Origin: Halobacteroides halobius DSM 5150
GTDB lineage: Bacteria > Bacillota > Halanaerobiia > Halobacteroidales > Halobacteroidaceae
Direction of reading: 5' to 3'
NCBI RefSeq assembly: GCF_000328625.1
Contig: NC_019978.1
Span: forward strand, 2,108,001-2,172,000
Length of the DNA: 64,000 bases
The position numbers were made by a program, and so were the translations under genes. Below, piece by piece: positions 39,129 to 45,949 of this stretch. Within the stretch, counting starts at the first letter, position 1; each line of letters opens with the position of its first letter. The notes beneath the pieces were generated by a model. It made no database searches. It was not told the DNA's origin and worked only from the letters and a program-made list of their open reading frames with translations.

Positions 39129-39584
39129 TTAAGCATTATTTACAATCTGACTTATATAATCAAATACTTCGCTAGAAGTATCCTTAGCACATATTTCATC
39201 AACTGAATTATCTTCCAATAAAACTGTCATCAGTTGAGACATCGCTTCAACATGTTTGTCATTATTAATTGAACCAAAAGCAAAGGCTATTTTTACTGGG
39301 TCATTATTTTCATGACCAAATTCTACTGGTGACTCAAGAGTAATTAAACTCATTCCTGTTTCTTTTACACCATCCTCTGGTCTAGCATGAAAAACTGCTA
39401 CTCCTTTAGCCATTACAATATATGGACCATTATCTTCTAATGATTTAATCATTGCATCTATATATCTATCCTCAACTAAGTTATCTTTTAACAGAATTTC
39501 TCCAACTTTTCTACCAACCTTACGCCAATCTTTTGCTCCTACTTTAGTAGCTATCCGTTCTTTAGGTAATAAATCTAACAACAT
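39129..39584 (-). CDS. ulaC: PTS EIIA, ascorbate/mannitol type
   Basis: 151 residues. The phosphohistidine is in VAVFHARPEDGVKETG near 66. First gene of the operon. The C-terminal domain of the neighbouring regulator is a homologue of this protein, so the two may compete for phosphate from HPr. Confidence 0.9.
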   Translation of the reverse strand: MLLDLLPKERIATKVGAKDWRKVGRKVGEILLKDNLVEDRYIDAMIKSLEDNGPYIVMAKGVAVFHARPEDGVKETGMSLITLESPVEFGHENNDPVKIAFAFGSINNDKHVEAMSQLMTVLLEDNSVDEICAKDTSSEVFDYISQIVNNA

Positions 39585-39701
39585 CCTTGATCGCCCCTTT
39601 CCAAAATTATAAAATATTTTAAATATATCAATTTTCCTTTTGTTGTTACTTATATCTTACACCTAGAGATATTGAAATTCAATTCATAATTATTGCTTTT
39701 C

Positions 39702-39732
39702 TTTTCTGAAAAGATTATGGCAAATTAATAAT
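39702..39732. repeat. Direct repeat copy 1 upstream of ulaC
   Basis: The first of two near-identical 30-base copies in the 380-base gap 39585-39964 (core TTATGGCAAATTAATAAT). It may be an operator for the PRD regulator upstream of ulaC. Confidence 0.6.
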
Positions 39733-39860
39733 ATTATGTACTAATTGTAGCTTAAACAAGCAAACCAATTTTCTTTTCTCCTAAATATTTCAAAAATATT
39801 TATTTTTTGTAATGATAAAGTTATAATATTCCTTTTTAATTTATTAATTAGTCTACTTTC

Positions 39861-39890
39861 TTTCTGAAAGAATTATGGCAAATTAATAAT
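39861..39890. repeat. Direct repeat copy 2 upstream of ulaC
   Basis: The second copy, 159 bases from the first and differing at only a few positions near its left end. Apart from these copies, the gap 39585-39964 holds AT-rich promoter-like DNA and the terminator at 39914. Confidence 0.6.
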
Positions 39891-39913
39891 AATCGGTTGT
39901 TTAAAAGCAAAAA

Positions 39914-39945
39914 AGACCTCCTAGGATTATTATCCTAAAAGGTCT
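39914..39945 (-). terminator. Terminator of the 147-aa membrane protein gene
   Basis: A long interrupted stem (AGACC plus TAGGAT with ATCCTA plus GGTCT) is followed on the minus strand by TTTTTTG. Confidence 0.8.
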
Positions 39946-39964
39946 CTTACTTATATTAATTAAA

Positions 39965-40408
39965 TTACTTCGCTTTCTTTATTATATATCTAGAAATCAT
40001 AAAACTAAGCGGTAATAAAACAAGTAATTGCATGACAGGTACTAGCCCAATATTAGTCCCTGGAAACAGAGGCATCTGAACACTATACCCCCAACGATTA
40101 TAATACAAAGCATGAATTTCAAAATAAAAACTGACAAATAAAGCATATAAGATGCTAATTACATAATCTTTACGATTCCTCTGCTTCATTAACCAGTTAA
40201 GATCATTACTAGTAAAGACTAAGATTAAATATAATCCAACACTTATTCCCACATCACCACTAATAGCACTTATCATTAATGCATAGTATTCAAGTACACT
40301 TTGTTCTTCCATAGTATAAAAAATTCCACATTGAATAAACTCCCAAATTCCATGTAATATTAATGAAACAACTGCTACTACAACTAAATTACGAATAAAT
40401 TTTTTTAT
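39965..40408 (-). CDS. Small membrane protein, apparently started at ATA
   Basis: 147 residues with about four membrane helices. The frame is open to beyond 40408 and has no ATG, GTG or TTG before the methionine at 40312. That methionine would remove the first helix (NLVVVAVVSLILHGIWEFI). AAGGAG lies 8 bases upstream of an ATA at 40408, giving IKKFIRN as the N-terminus. It shares the layout of the CBO0543-like protein at 31919 but is not clearly the same family. Probably cotranscribed with the SHOCT gene. Confidence 0.6.
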   Translation of the reverse strand: MKKFIRNLVVVAVVSLILHGIWEFIQCGIFYTMEEQSVLEYYALMISAISGDVGISVGLYLILVFTSNDLNWLMKQRNRKDYVISILYALFVSFYFEIHALYYNRWGYSVQMPLFPGTNIGLVPVMQLLVLLPLSFMISRYIIKKAK

Positions 40409-40425
40409 CTTATCAGCTCCTTAGT

Positions 40426-40662
40426 TTATTTATCTAGTACTTGTCTTCTTTCAATAAATTCTTCTTTACTAATTAACCCTTTAGCAAATTCTTCTTTCAA
40501 AAGTCGCATAGCTTTATCTTCCCTTTTAGATTTGGGTATTATTAATCTAATTACTAAATATATCATTCCTACAAATAGACCTAAACGTAATACCATCATT
40601 CCTAAAAATTGCCAACCAGTAAAACTATAATTATATAATCCTGAACAAAAACTCCCCCACAT
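40426..40662 (-). CDS. SHOCT-domain membrane protein
   Basis: 78 residues. One membrane helix (about 18-45) is followed by a charged linker and a C-terminal SHOCT motif (LLKEEFAKGLISKEEFIERRQVL). SHOCT domains occur at protein ends and probably mediate oligomerisation. AAGGGGG is the binding site. First gene of a two-gene unit with the 147-aa membrane protein. Confidence 0.75.
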   Translation of the reverse strand: MWGSFCSGLYNYSFTGWQFLGMMVLRLGLFVGMIYLVIRLIIPKSKREDKAMRLLKEEFAKGLISKEEFIERRQVLDK

Positions 40663-40762
40663 TAAATTATCCCCCTTATATTGAAAAATTATTATTTAAC
40701 CTTTTAATGATTACCATCAATCATAATGCTTCATTACTTAAAATTTTATTTATAAATTATCT

Positions 40763-40779
40763 TGTATACATAGTATACA
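40763..40779. promoter_or_regulatory. 17-bp palindrome upstream of the SHOCT gene
   Basis: TGTATAC ATA GTATACA, a perfect 7-bp inverted repeat about 100 bases upstream of the SHOCT gene start. Shape and position suit a repressor site. The remainder of the gap 40663-40971 holds the direct-repeat copy at 40845. Confidence 0.4.
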
Positions 40780-40844
40780 GAGGGAATGTTAAGAAAGTAT
40801 TAAGAGAATACTAAATTTCTTTAAAGATTATTTCTTAAACCAGC

Positions 40845-40911
40845 TCCAAAAAATTAAAAAAGACTGTTTTTGGAAAACAGTCATGAGTTCTTGCAATAAT
40901 AAGGGCGAGAA
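40845..40911 (-). repeat. Direct repeat, left copy (terminator plus selC-downstream sequence)
   Basis: About 67 bases that match 42804-42870 with scattered differences, including a terminator-like hairpin (AGACTGTTTTT with AAAACAGTC) and TTGCAATAATAAGGGCG. On the other copy this is exactly what follows the 3' end of the tRNA-Sec fragment. The two copies bracket the DUF1703 gene. Confidence 0.7.
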
Positions 40912-40971
40912 CCTGCCACACTACTTCTATTCTCATTTTGTGTGAATTAACTAAAACGTCGGGCCAACTTC

Positions 40972-42636
40972 CTAATTACTTTTAACCATCACTTCTTTAC
41001 CACAAAAAGCTATTCCTAACTCTAAAATATCATTAATCCCTAGTTCTTCTAATATATCTCTATAATCTCTATCTGCTATCTGCTCTAATGCTTCTCTAAC
41101 TCCTCTTTCTAAACTTTCATCTTGATCTACCTTCTTAAACTCCATAATAATTCCTAATTTATCTTTACTACTAGGAATCAACATTACATCATAACGTCCA
41201 TAACCACTTTCTCGATTAGATTTAACTTGATATTCACCTCGTAAATTAACTACTAATCCTAATACAAAAGCATGATAAAAATTCTCTGAATTACCTCTAC
41301 CAAGATCAAAATAACTAAAAGAGGATTTAACTATCTTTTTAAATATCTTACTAAAGGTCTCTACATCACCTTCAGTTAAACTCTTTAGCATCCATTCTAG
41401 TTCTTCATTATTTAGATTTTCCTTAAACCAATCTAAAATAATGCTCCGATAAATATACTCTACCTCTAAATTAGGAATTTCAAGCTGACAGTATAAATGG
41501 CCTAAATCTCTTTCTTGGTTACTTGCCTTTAAATAGCCACTTAATAATAGAAAACTCCAAATAGTAGTATTCTTCCGTTCTAAATCTGAAAAAACAATAT
41601 TGTCATCAATCTCTTTTTGAATATCTGTTCCCTGTAACAACAATTCTAAATCTTTCTTTACTTCACTACCTGCTTCTGTAATTAACCTTCTAATTAATTG
41701 ATTACCACTAGTATTGGCCCAATAAGGTCTAAACTCACCTTCTTGGTAGATACAATTAACTATTGACCAAGGATTATAAACTATTTTTTCACCAAAACTA
41801 TATCCATTATACCATTCTTTAACCTGGTCAACTTGATAAGCTAAATTATAATAGTTAAATATTTCTTCAACTTCTTCTTCTAATAACCCAAAATAAGAAT
41901 CATAAACCTTATCTAATAAGGTACTAACTAATAAATTATTTAATCCTGAAAAGATACTCTCCTTCGCCACCCGCAAAATTCCCGTTAAAACCCCTTTCTT
42001 TAAATGTAGATTATCCTTTAAACCACCACTTAATAAATTACGCATAAAATTCATAACTTGCTTATAGTAACCTGCTAAATATCCCCGTTGGATCGGCTGG
42101 TCATATTCATCAATTAAAATCATTACCTTTTCTTTATGATAATTAGCTAAGTGTTCAGAAAGGCTTCTTAAAGCATCTTCATAAAAAGGAAGTTCAGCTT
42201 GCAAAGATATAATATCCTGAAATTGTTTTTTATCATATTTATCTAATACATCACTCTCTAATAAATATTTATGTCGTTTATACTCTCTAGCTATAACCTG
42301 TTTTAATTTTGTATAAGTTCTTGGCCAATTATTCTCCTTTATATCTTTAAAAGTTAGCATAATTAAAGGGTAGTTCCCTTGGTGCTCCAAATACTCTTTC
42401 TGCTCTTCAATTTTCAAACCAGTAAACAAATTACTATTATCTTGCTTGTTCTTTTCAAAAAAGTAGCGTAACATTGAAATATTAAGTGTTTTACCAAAAC
42501 GACGAGGTCGAGGTAATAAAATCACTTCGGCATCTTCATCTATTATTTCTTTAATAAATAAACTCTTATCTACAAAATAATAATTTTCTTCTCTTAACTT
42601 TTTAAAGTCACTAATACCTATTGGTAATTTCTTCAT
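40972..42636 (-). CDS. AAA-ATPase/PD-(D/E)XK nuclease family protein (DUF1703)
   Basis: 554 residues. The N-terminal AAA-like part starts at LPIGISDFKKLREENYYFVDKS, has a nucleotide loop PRRFGKT (near 44-51) and an acidic LIDEYDQPI. The C-terminal nuclease-like domain has the SGYGRYDVML and IIMEFKKVD strands of the PD-(D/E)XK core. Such genes are found in many copies in anaerobes and are thought to be selfish or defence-like; activity is unproven. It is flanked by direct repeats, as if it had inserted next to selC. Confidence 0.8.
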   Translation of the reverse strand: MKKLPIGISDFKKLREENYYFVDKSLFIKEIIDEDAEVILLPRPRRFGKTLNISMLRYFFEKNKQDNSNLFTGLKIEEQKEYLEHQGNYPLIMLTFKDIKENNWPRTYTKLKQVIAREYKRHKYLLESDVLDKYDKKQFQDIISLQAELPFYEDALRSLSEHLANYHKEKVMILIDEYDQPIQRGYLAGYYKQVMNFMRNLLSGGLKDNLHLKKGVLTGILRVAKESIFSGLNNLLVSTLLDKVYDSYFGLLEEEVEEIFNYYNLAYQVDQVKEWYNGYSFGEKIVYNPWSIVNCIYQEGEFRPYWANTSGNQLIRRLITEAGSEVKKDLELLLQGTDIQKEIDDNIVFSDLERKNTTIWSFLLLSGYLKASNQERDLGHLYCQLEIPNLEVEYIYRSIILDWFKENLNNEELEWMLKSLTEGDVETFSKIFKKIVKSSFSYFDLGRGNSENFYHAFVLGLVVNLRGEYQVKSNRESGYGRYDVMLIPSSKDKLGIIMEFKKVDQDESLERGVREALEQIADRDYRDILEELGINDILELGIAFCGKEVMVKSN

Positions 42637-42803
42637 AATTCACCTCCATACTTACATTATTTTTATTATACCATTAAATTAATATAAAATAAAAAAAGAA
42701 ATTTTATTAAAAAATTATCTTTTAACATCAGCGTTGCAATGGTACATCTTAGAAAACGAAATAAGAACAGAACCTAAAAATAGGTAGATTATAAATTTGG
42801 GTG

Positions 42804-42870
42804 TCCAAAAAACTAAAAAAAGACTGTTCTTAGAAACAGTCCTCAAGCCTTGCAATGATAAGGGCGGGAA
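42804..42870 (-). repeat. Direct repeat, right copy (terminator downstream of tRNA-Sec fragment)
   Basis: Partner of 40845-40911. On the minus strand the tRNA 3' end runs into CTTATCATTGCAAGG and then a hairpin (GACTGTTTC with the matching AGAACAGTC) with a T run, the natural terminator of selC. Confidence 0.7.
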
Positions 42871-42930
42871 AGTGTGGGAATCGAACCCACCACAGACAAC
42901 TAAAGCTGCCTGCCACTGGATTTGAAGTCC
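42863..42930 (-). pseudogene. selC: 3' half of tRNA-Sec (selC), probable island attachment site
   Basis: On the minus strand the sequence reads GGACTTCAAATCC (anticodon TCA), a perfect 8-bp variable arm (CAGGCAGC with GTTGTCTG, loop TTTA), a T arm (GTGGG with CCCAC), then the 3' acceptor strand ACTTTCCC, G and CC. These are tRNA-Sec features. The matching 5' acceptor (GGGAAAGT) and D arm are absent; upstream of the anticodon the sequence is AGCTACCTGCCA. A tRNA cut at the anticodon loop is the signature of a tyrosine-recombinase element, with the intact gene at the other end. Confidence 0.75.
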
Positions 42931-43050
42931 TGGCAGGTAGCTTTTTTCTATTATAACTAACATAATTAAGCCTTACAAAGCCTGCAACTACGCTATTTAT
43001 TTAGTAATAAGTAAATAAATTTAAAATGTTCCCCTCTGATTTGACGACAT

Positions 43051-43323
43051 CATGGCGACAAAGTGACGCCATGCTACTGCAACTCGATGTCGTTAACTTT
43101 CGATTAGGTGACGTTTTAATGTCACCTAATCGCATAGTTCACGACGTCCTATTAAAGATAAGCAACTTTTAATTGCACTGACGGTTGGAATGGAATGAAA
43201 AATGGTGATCTACCGGGTCCTGCGATTTTTGCAGGTTGTAGATCACCATTGAAAGTGGAATGGAAACTGTCATAATTTTTTATAGGAGACATGACTATGA
43301 AGTTTATAGTGATGTCTCCTATA
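43051..43323 (+). other. Structured non-coding element A (multiple long hairpins)
   Basis: No gene lies in 42964-43351. This region, visibly richer in GC than its surroundings, forms four strong hairpins. They are CATGGCG (43051-43073); a long one at 43086-43148 with an inner perfect 12-bp stem CGATTAGGTGAC; hairpin 1 at 43201-43250 (13-bp perfect stem AATGGTGATCTAC); and hairpin 2 at 43281-43323 (12-bp stem, a G opposite G, then 5 bp, loop GAAGTTT). Hairpins 1 and 2 recur with altered, compensated stems in element B at 61.0 kb. Family unknown. Confidence 0.6.
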
Positions 43324-43351
43324 AGTTGGTAGAAGTTGGCCCGTACAGAAT

Positions 43352-43516
43352 TTATATCTCTTTTGCAATTTCTTTTAATGAATCTTTATCATTAGATGAA
43401 TATCTATAAGAAATACTATCAATATCTTTACTTCTAGCGTACTCTTTTACTTTCTCTCTTGAATCAGAAAAAACTAATTCATTAGCTACCTTAAATAATT
43501 CATATTTTTCTGTCAT
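43352..43516 (-). CDS. 54-residue protein downstream of the GIY-YIG gene
   Basis: 54 residues, not recognised. AAGGAG lies 9 bases before the ATG. Highly charged, with a helical N-terminal half (YELFKVANELVFSDSREKVKEYARS) and a C-terminal KDSLKEIAKEI. It follows the GIY-YIG gene by 78 bases in the same direction, so it may be an immunity or partner peptide of that pair. Codon use matches the island. Confidence 0.6.
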   Translation of the reverse strand: MTEKYELFKVANELVFSDSREKVKEYARSKDIDSISYRYSSNDKDSLKEIAKEI

Positions 43517-43594
43517 TCTATAATCTCCTTTTAATTTAGTAAATTAAAAATAATAACTTATAATTCTTCAGTAATTAATTATCTTTTAAACAAC

Positions 43595-44071
43595 TTATAA
43601 ATATTCATATTTTTCTTTAAATTTATTTACAATTTTTCTAGCACATTTTTTAACTATAGATTTAGAAGCCAAATCAATATATCTAACATTAGATATAACC
43701 TTAAAAGATGGATCTAAGTTTCCTCTAATAATTTGCAACTCTTTTTGAACTAAATATTCAACTGCCTCTCGATAAGAACTGCCAGCATTAATAAATTCAC
43801 TTTTACTTGGTAATACAAATGATAATAACATTACATCATTGGCTTTTTCAAGACCTATCCCAATTTTATTTTCAAAGTTTTTTCTGAAAGCACCATTGGG
43901 CTGCATATGGGAAGAAAGTCTTCCTAAAGTTCCTAATGCATCATTAGTTTGCCCAACATATACAGCCTCCCATTTCTTAGACACTAATATGTATATATAT
44001 GCTTTTTGATTACCATTAAAAATTGTAGAAACAGATGTTACAATTGATTTCATTTTCATATCTCTATCCAT
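43595..44071 (-). CDS. GIY-YIG nuclease-domain protein
   Basis: 158 residues. The motif AYIYILVSKKWEAVYVGQT (near 24-42) is the GIY-YIG core, followed by a conserved arginine in GRLSSHM and an acidic residue in the later helix (YREAVEYLVQKE). The C-terminal lysine-rich helix suits DNA binding. Its start lies within a few bases of the end of the HSP90-like ATPase gene, and a tight translational link is likely. I infer it to be the DNA-cutting partner of that ATPase. Confidence 0.8.
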   Translation of the reverse strand: MDRDMKMKSIVTSVSTIFNGNQKAYIYILVSKKWEAVYVGQTNDALGTLGRLSSHMQPNGAFRKNFENKIGIGLEKANDVMLLSFVLPSKSEFINAGSSYREAVEYLVQKELQIIRGNLDPSFKVISNVRYIDLASKSIVKKCARKIVNKFKEKYEYL

Positions 44072-44076
44072 AAAAA

Positions 44077-45843
44077 TCACTCATTAAAAGGCGGTAATTC
44101 ATTTTCAACTCTTCTGCATAATTCTTCTAAATATCTTGAAGTATAACGCCTAAATTCAGTAATTAATTTTTCAACCTGTTCCATTTCCAAATCTTCTACA
44201 TTTTTATAAGCATAATGTTCTGCTTCCACAGCTTCTAATAGAAAAAGTTCAAATAATACTTGCATAGCAGTATTATCGCTATTATCTTCAAAAACTAATT
44301 GTGAAAATCTATGAGAGGTATTTATTCTTACACAATTTTCACGATCAGTATCATAATATGGTTCCCAAAGCAAATGGTCATCTATACTTTCAACCCTATC
44401 AATTTTCTTTATAAACCTATGTTCGCTTTTTTCTTCTTTACCTTCTTCTTTACCTTCTTCTTTACCTTCTTCTTTACCTTCTTCTTTACCTTCTTCTTTA
44501 CCTTCTTCTTTACCTTCTTCTTTATTCTGCCCATATTTCTTTTCAAGTTCCTCTTCTCTTCTTTTTTTCTCCTCTTCTTCTCCAGAAGGTTCACCTGGTA
44601 AATTTTCTGGCGGTTCATATTCATTAGCAATATCATTTGATTTATTATTTGAAGTTTCATTTAATCTTTCGTTATATAACTTTGAAGCATTATTCCAGGC
44701 TTTTCTACTTTTTCGTTTATATTGAGCAGATAAATCACTAATAGTTCTCCAAGCATCTTCAGATAAAGTAATATCTGACTTTTTGACATCTATATTAAAA
44801 CAATCATCTGCTGAATCATCTATTAATATTCGTCCTCTAAATGAATAATAGTCTTGGTCTAGTGGAATAATAGGTCCATTTTTTGTACTAAACCGTTCTG
44901 CTAAATTATCTGAACTAGATATTAATCTTTTATTTCTATATACATAATATCCATAATTTCCAGCCCCAATATTATATTTATCTCTTATTTCTTTATCTTT
45001 ACCTTTTTCTTCAAGTTTGAATATTGGAGGGTATGGTAATTGAGTTACTTCAATTTTTGCTTTCACCCCTGCATCTGCATCTAACGTTACTTCTTGTGAT
45101 TTTTCAATAAATTTAACACTCTTACCATCCCAGTCATGTTCATTTAGATTACCATTTGCTTCTGCCTCATCGATAAAAAGTGGATCAAATGCATTAATAA
45201 CATTACCATCTACTGAAATTTGAACCCCATCTTCTTTAATAAAATAATAATAATTAATTCCTACTTTTTCCTTTAATTCACTAACTGTATTTTTAATACT
45301 TGGATGATCATCATTTCTAACATCTGCAATTCTAACTATAGTTCCTTTACCCTCATCTAAATTTTCTTCAATTAACTCTTTATCTTTATCATTTAATTCA
45401 ACTTCCTTAGCAAAATAGTCACCTTCTTGTTTTATGTCAGGTAATGACACAATAAATTTATTAAACTGACTATCGGCAGATGAAGAAATTAAATGTAGTT
45501 CATTTCCTTGAGAAAATGAAGCTGATTTGAGTCCTAAACCAAATTTTGATAATGAATTCTGTTCATAATTTTCATCAGTTGACCCCAATTTTAATGCTTC
45601 TTTCATTTTGGATTTGTTCATACCACAACCATCATCAATCACAAGATATTCCTGAACATTATTCTTTCTTCTATCATTATATTCTTTATTTTTCTTTAAA
45701 ATTTTAATATTTATATTACTAGCATTTGCCCTAATAGAATTATCTACTATATCACATAATGCAGTTACAGGAGTATATCCAATACGACTCAATCCATAAC
45801 ATAACCTCCAAGCATCCATTCCTAGTTCTTCTTTATTATACAT
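44077..45843 (-). CDS. HSP90/MORC-type GHKL ATPase
   Basis: 588 residues. The N-terminal GHKL fold has DNS (34-36), DDGCGM (70-75) and GLGLKSASFSQG (102-113). It continues through a transducer-like region with a conserved lysine (near 370, NIDVKKSDI). A linker with seven EEGK repeats (near 440-470) and a C-terminal helical domain follow. GHKL ATPases clamp on DNA by ATP-driven dimerisation. The gene has its own strong binding site (GGGAGGGG) and follows the terminator after the cysteine desulfurase. Coupled to the GIY-YIG gene. Confidence 0.8.
   Translation of the reverse strand: MYNKEELGMDAWRLCYGLSRIGYTPVTALCDIVDNSIRANASNINIKILKKNKEYNDRRKNNVQEYLVIDDGCGMNKSKMKEALKLGSTDENYEQNSLSKFGLGLKSASFSQGNELHLISSSADSQFNKFIVSLPDIKQEGDYFAKEVELNDKDKELIEENLDEGKGTIVRIADVRNDDHPSIKNTVSELKEKVGINYYYFIKEDGVQISVDGNVINAFDPLFIDEAEANGNLNEHDWDGKSVKFIEKSQEVTLDADAGVKAKIEVTQLPYPPIFKLEEKGKDKEIRDKYNIGAGNYGYYVYRNKRLISSSDNLAERFSTKNGPIIPLDQDYYSFRGRILIDDSADDCFNIDVKKSDITLSEDAWRTISDLSAQYKRKSRKAWNNASKLYNERLNETSNNKSNDIANEYEPPENLPGEPSGEEEEKKRREEELEKKYGQNKEEGKEEGKEEGKEEGKEEGKEEGKEEGKEEKSEHRFIKKIDRVESIDDHLLWEPYYDTDRENCVRINTSHRFSQLVFEDNSDNTAMQVLFELFLLEAVEAEHYAYKNVEDLEMEQVEKLITEFRRYTSRYLEELCRRVENELPPFNE
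44431..44522. repeat. 12-bp tandem repeat inside the GHKL ATPase gene
   Basis: About seven and a half copies of TTCTTTACCTTC. On the coding strand each unit encodes Glu-Glu-Gly-Lys. The copy number is prone to change by slippage, in steps that keep the reading frame. Confidence 0.95.
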
Positions 45844-45897
45844 TTAACCCCTCCCAATATATAAATATAAATTCTTACCATTTATTTATATAAAAAA

Positions 45898-45931
45898 AAA
45901 CAAATTCCTGCATAATAACAGAAATTTGTTT
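45898..45931 (-). terminator. Terminator after the cysteine desulfurase gene
   Basis: A 9-bp stem (AAACAAATT with AATTTGTTT) is followed on the minus strand by a long T run. It separates the phosphorothioation operon from the GHKL ATPase gene. Confidence 0.85.
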
Positions 45932-45949
45932 GATGATTATTTTTACTTA

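Noticed and set aside
39702-39890. Sigma-54 promoters in the ula upstream repeats
   Set aside because: TGGCA is present but the matching TTGC element at the fixed distance is not.
42715-42963. 82-residue open frame on the minus strand
   Set aside because: It runs straight through the tRNA-Sec fragment and terminator and has no binding site; it is a typical false gene over selC.
43160-43275. Elements A and B as diversity-generating retroelement repeats or protein-coding ends
   Set aside because: One frame in each gives LPG and CR at similar places, but stops lie close by, no reverse transcriptase is present, and the changes between copies follow base pairing rather than codons.
44431-44522. 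Possible CRISPR-like array
   Set aside because: Units are 12 bp, identical and without spacers; it is a coding minisatellite. No CRISPR array is visible in the window.
44311-44660. Lysine/valine- and phenylalanine-rich open frames on both strands
   Set aside because: They are other-frame readings of the 12-bp repeat inside the GHKL ATPase gene.
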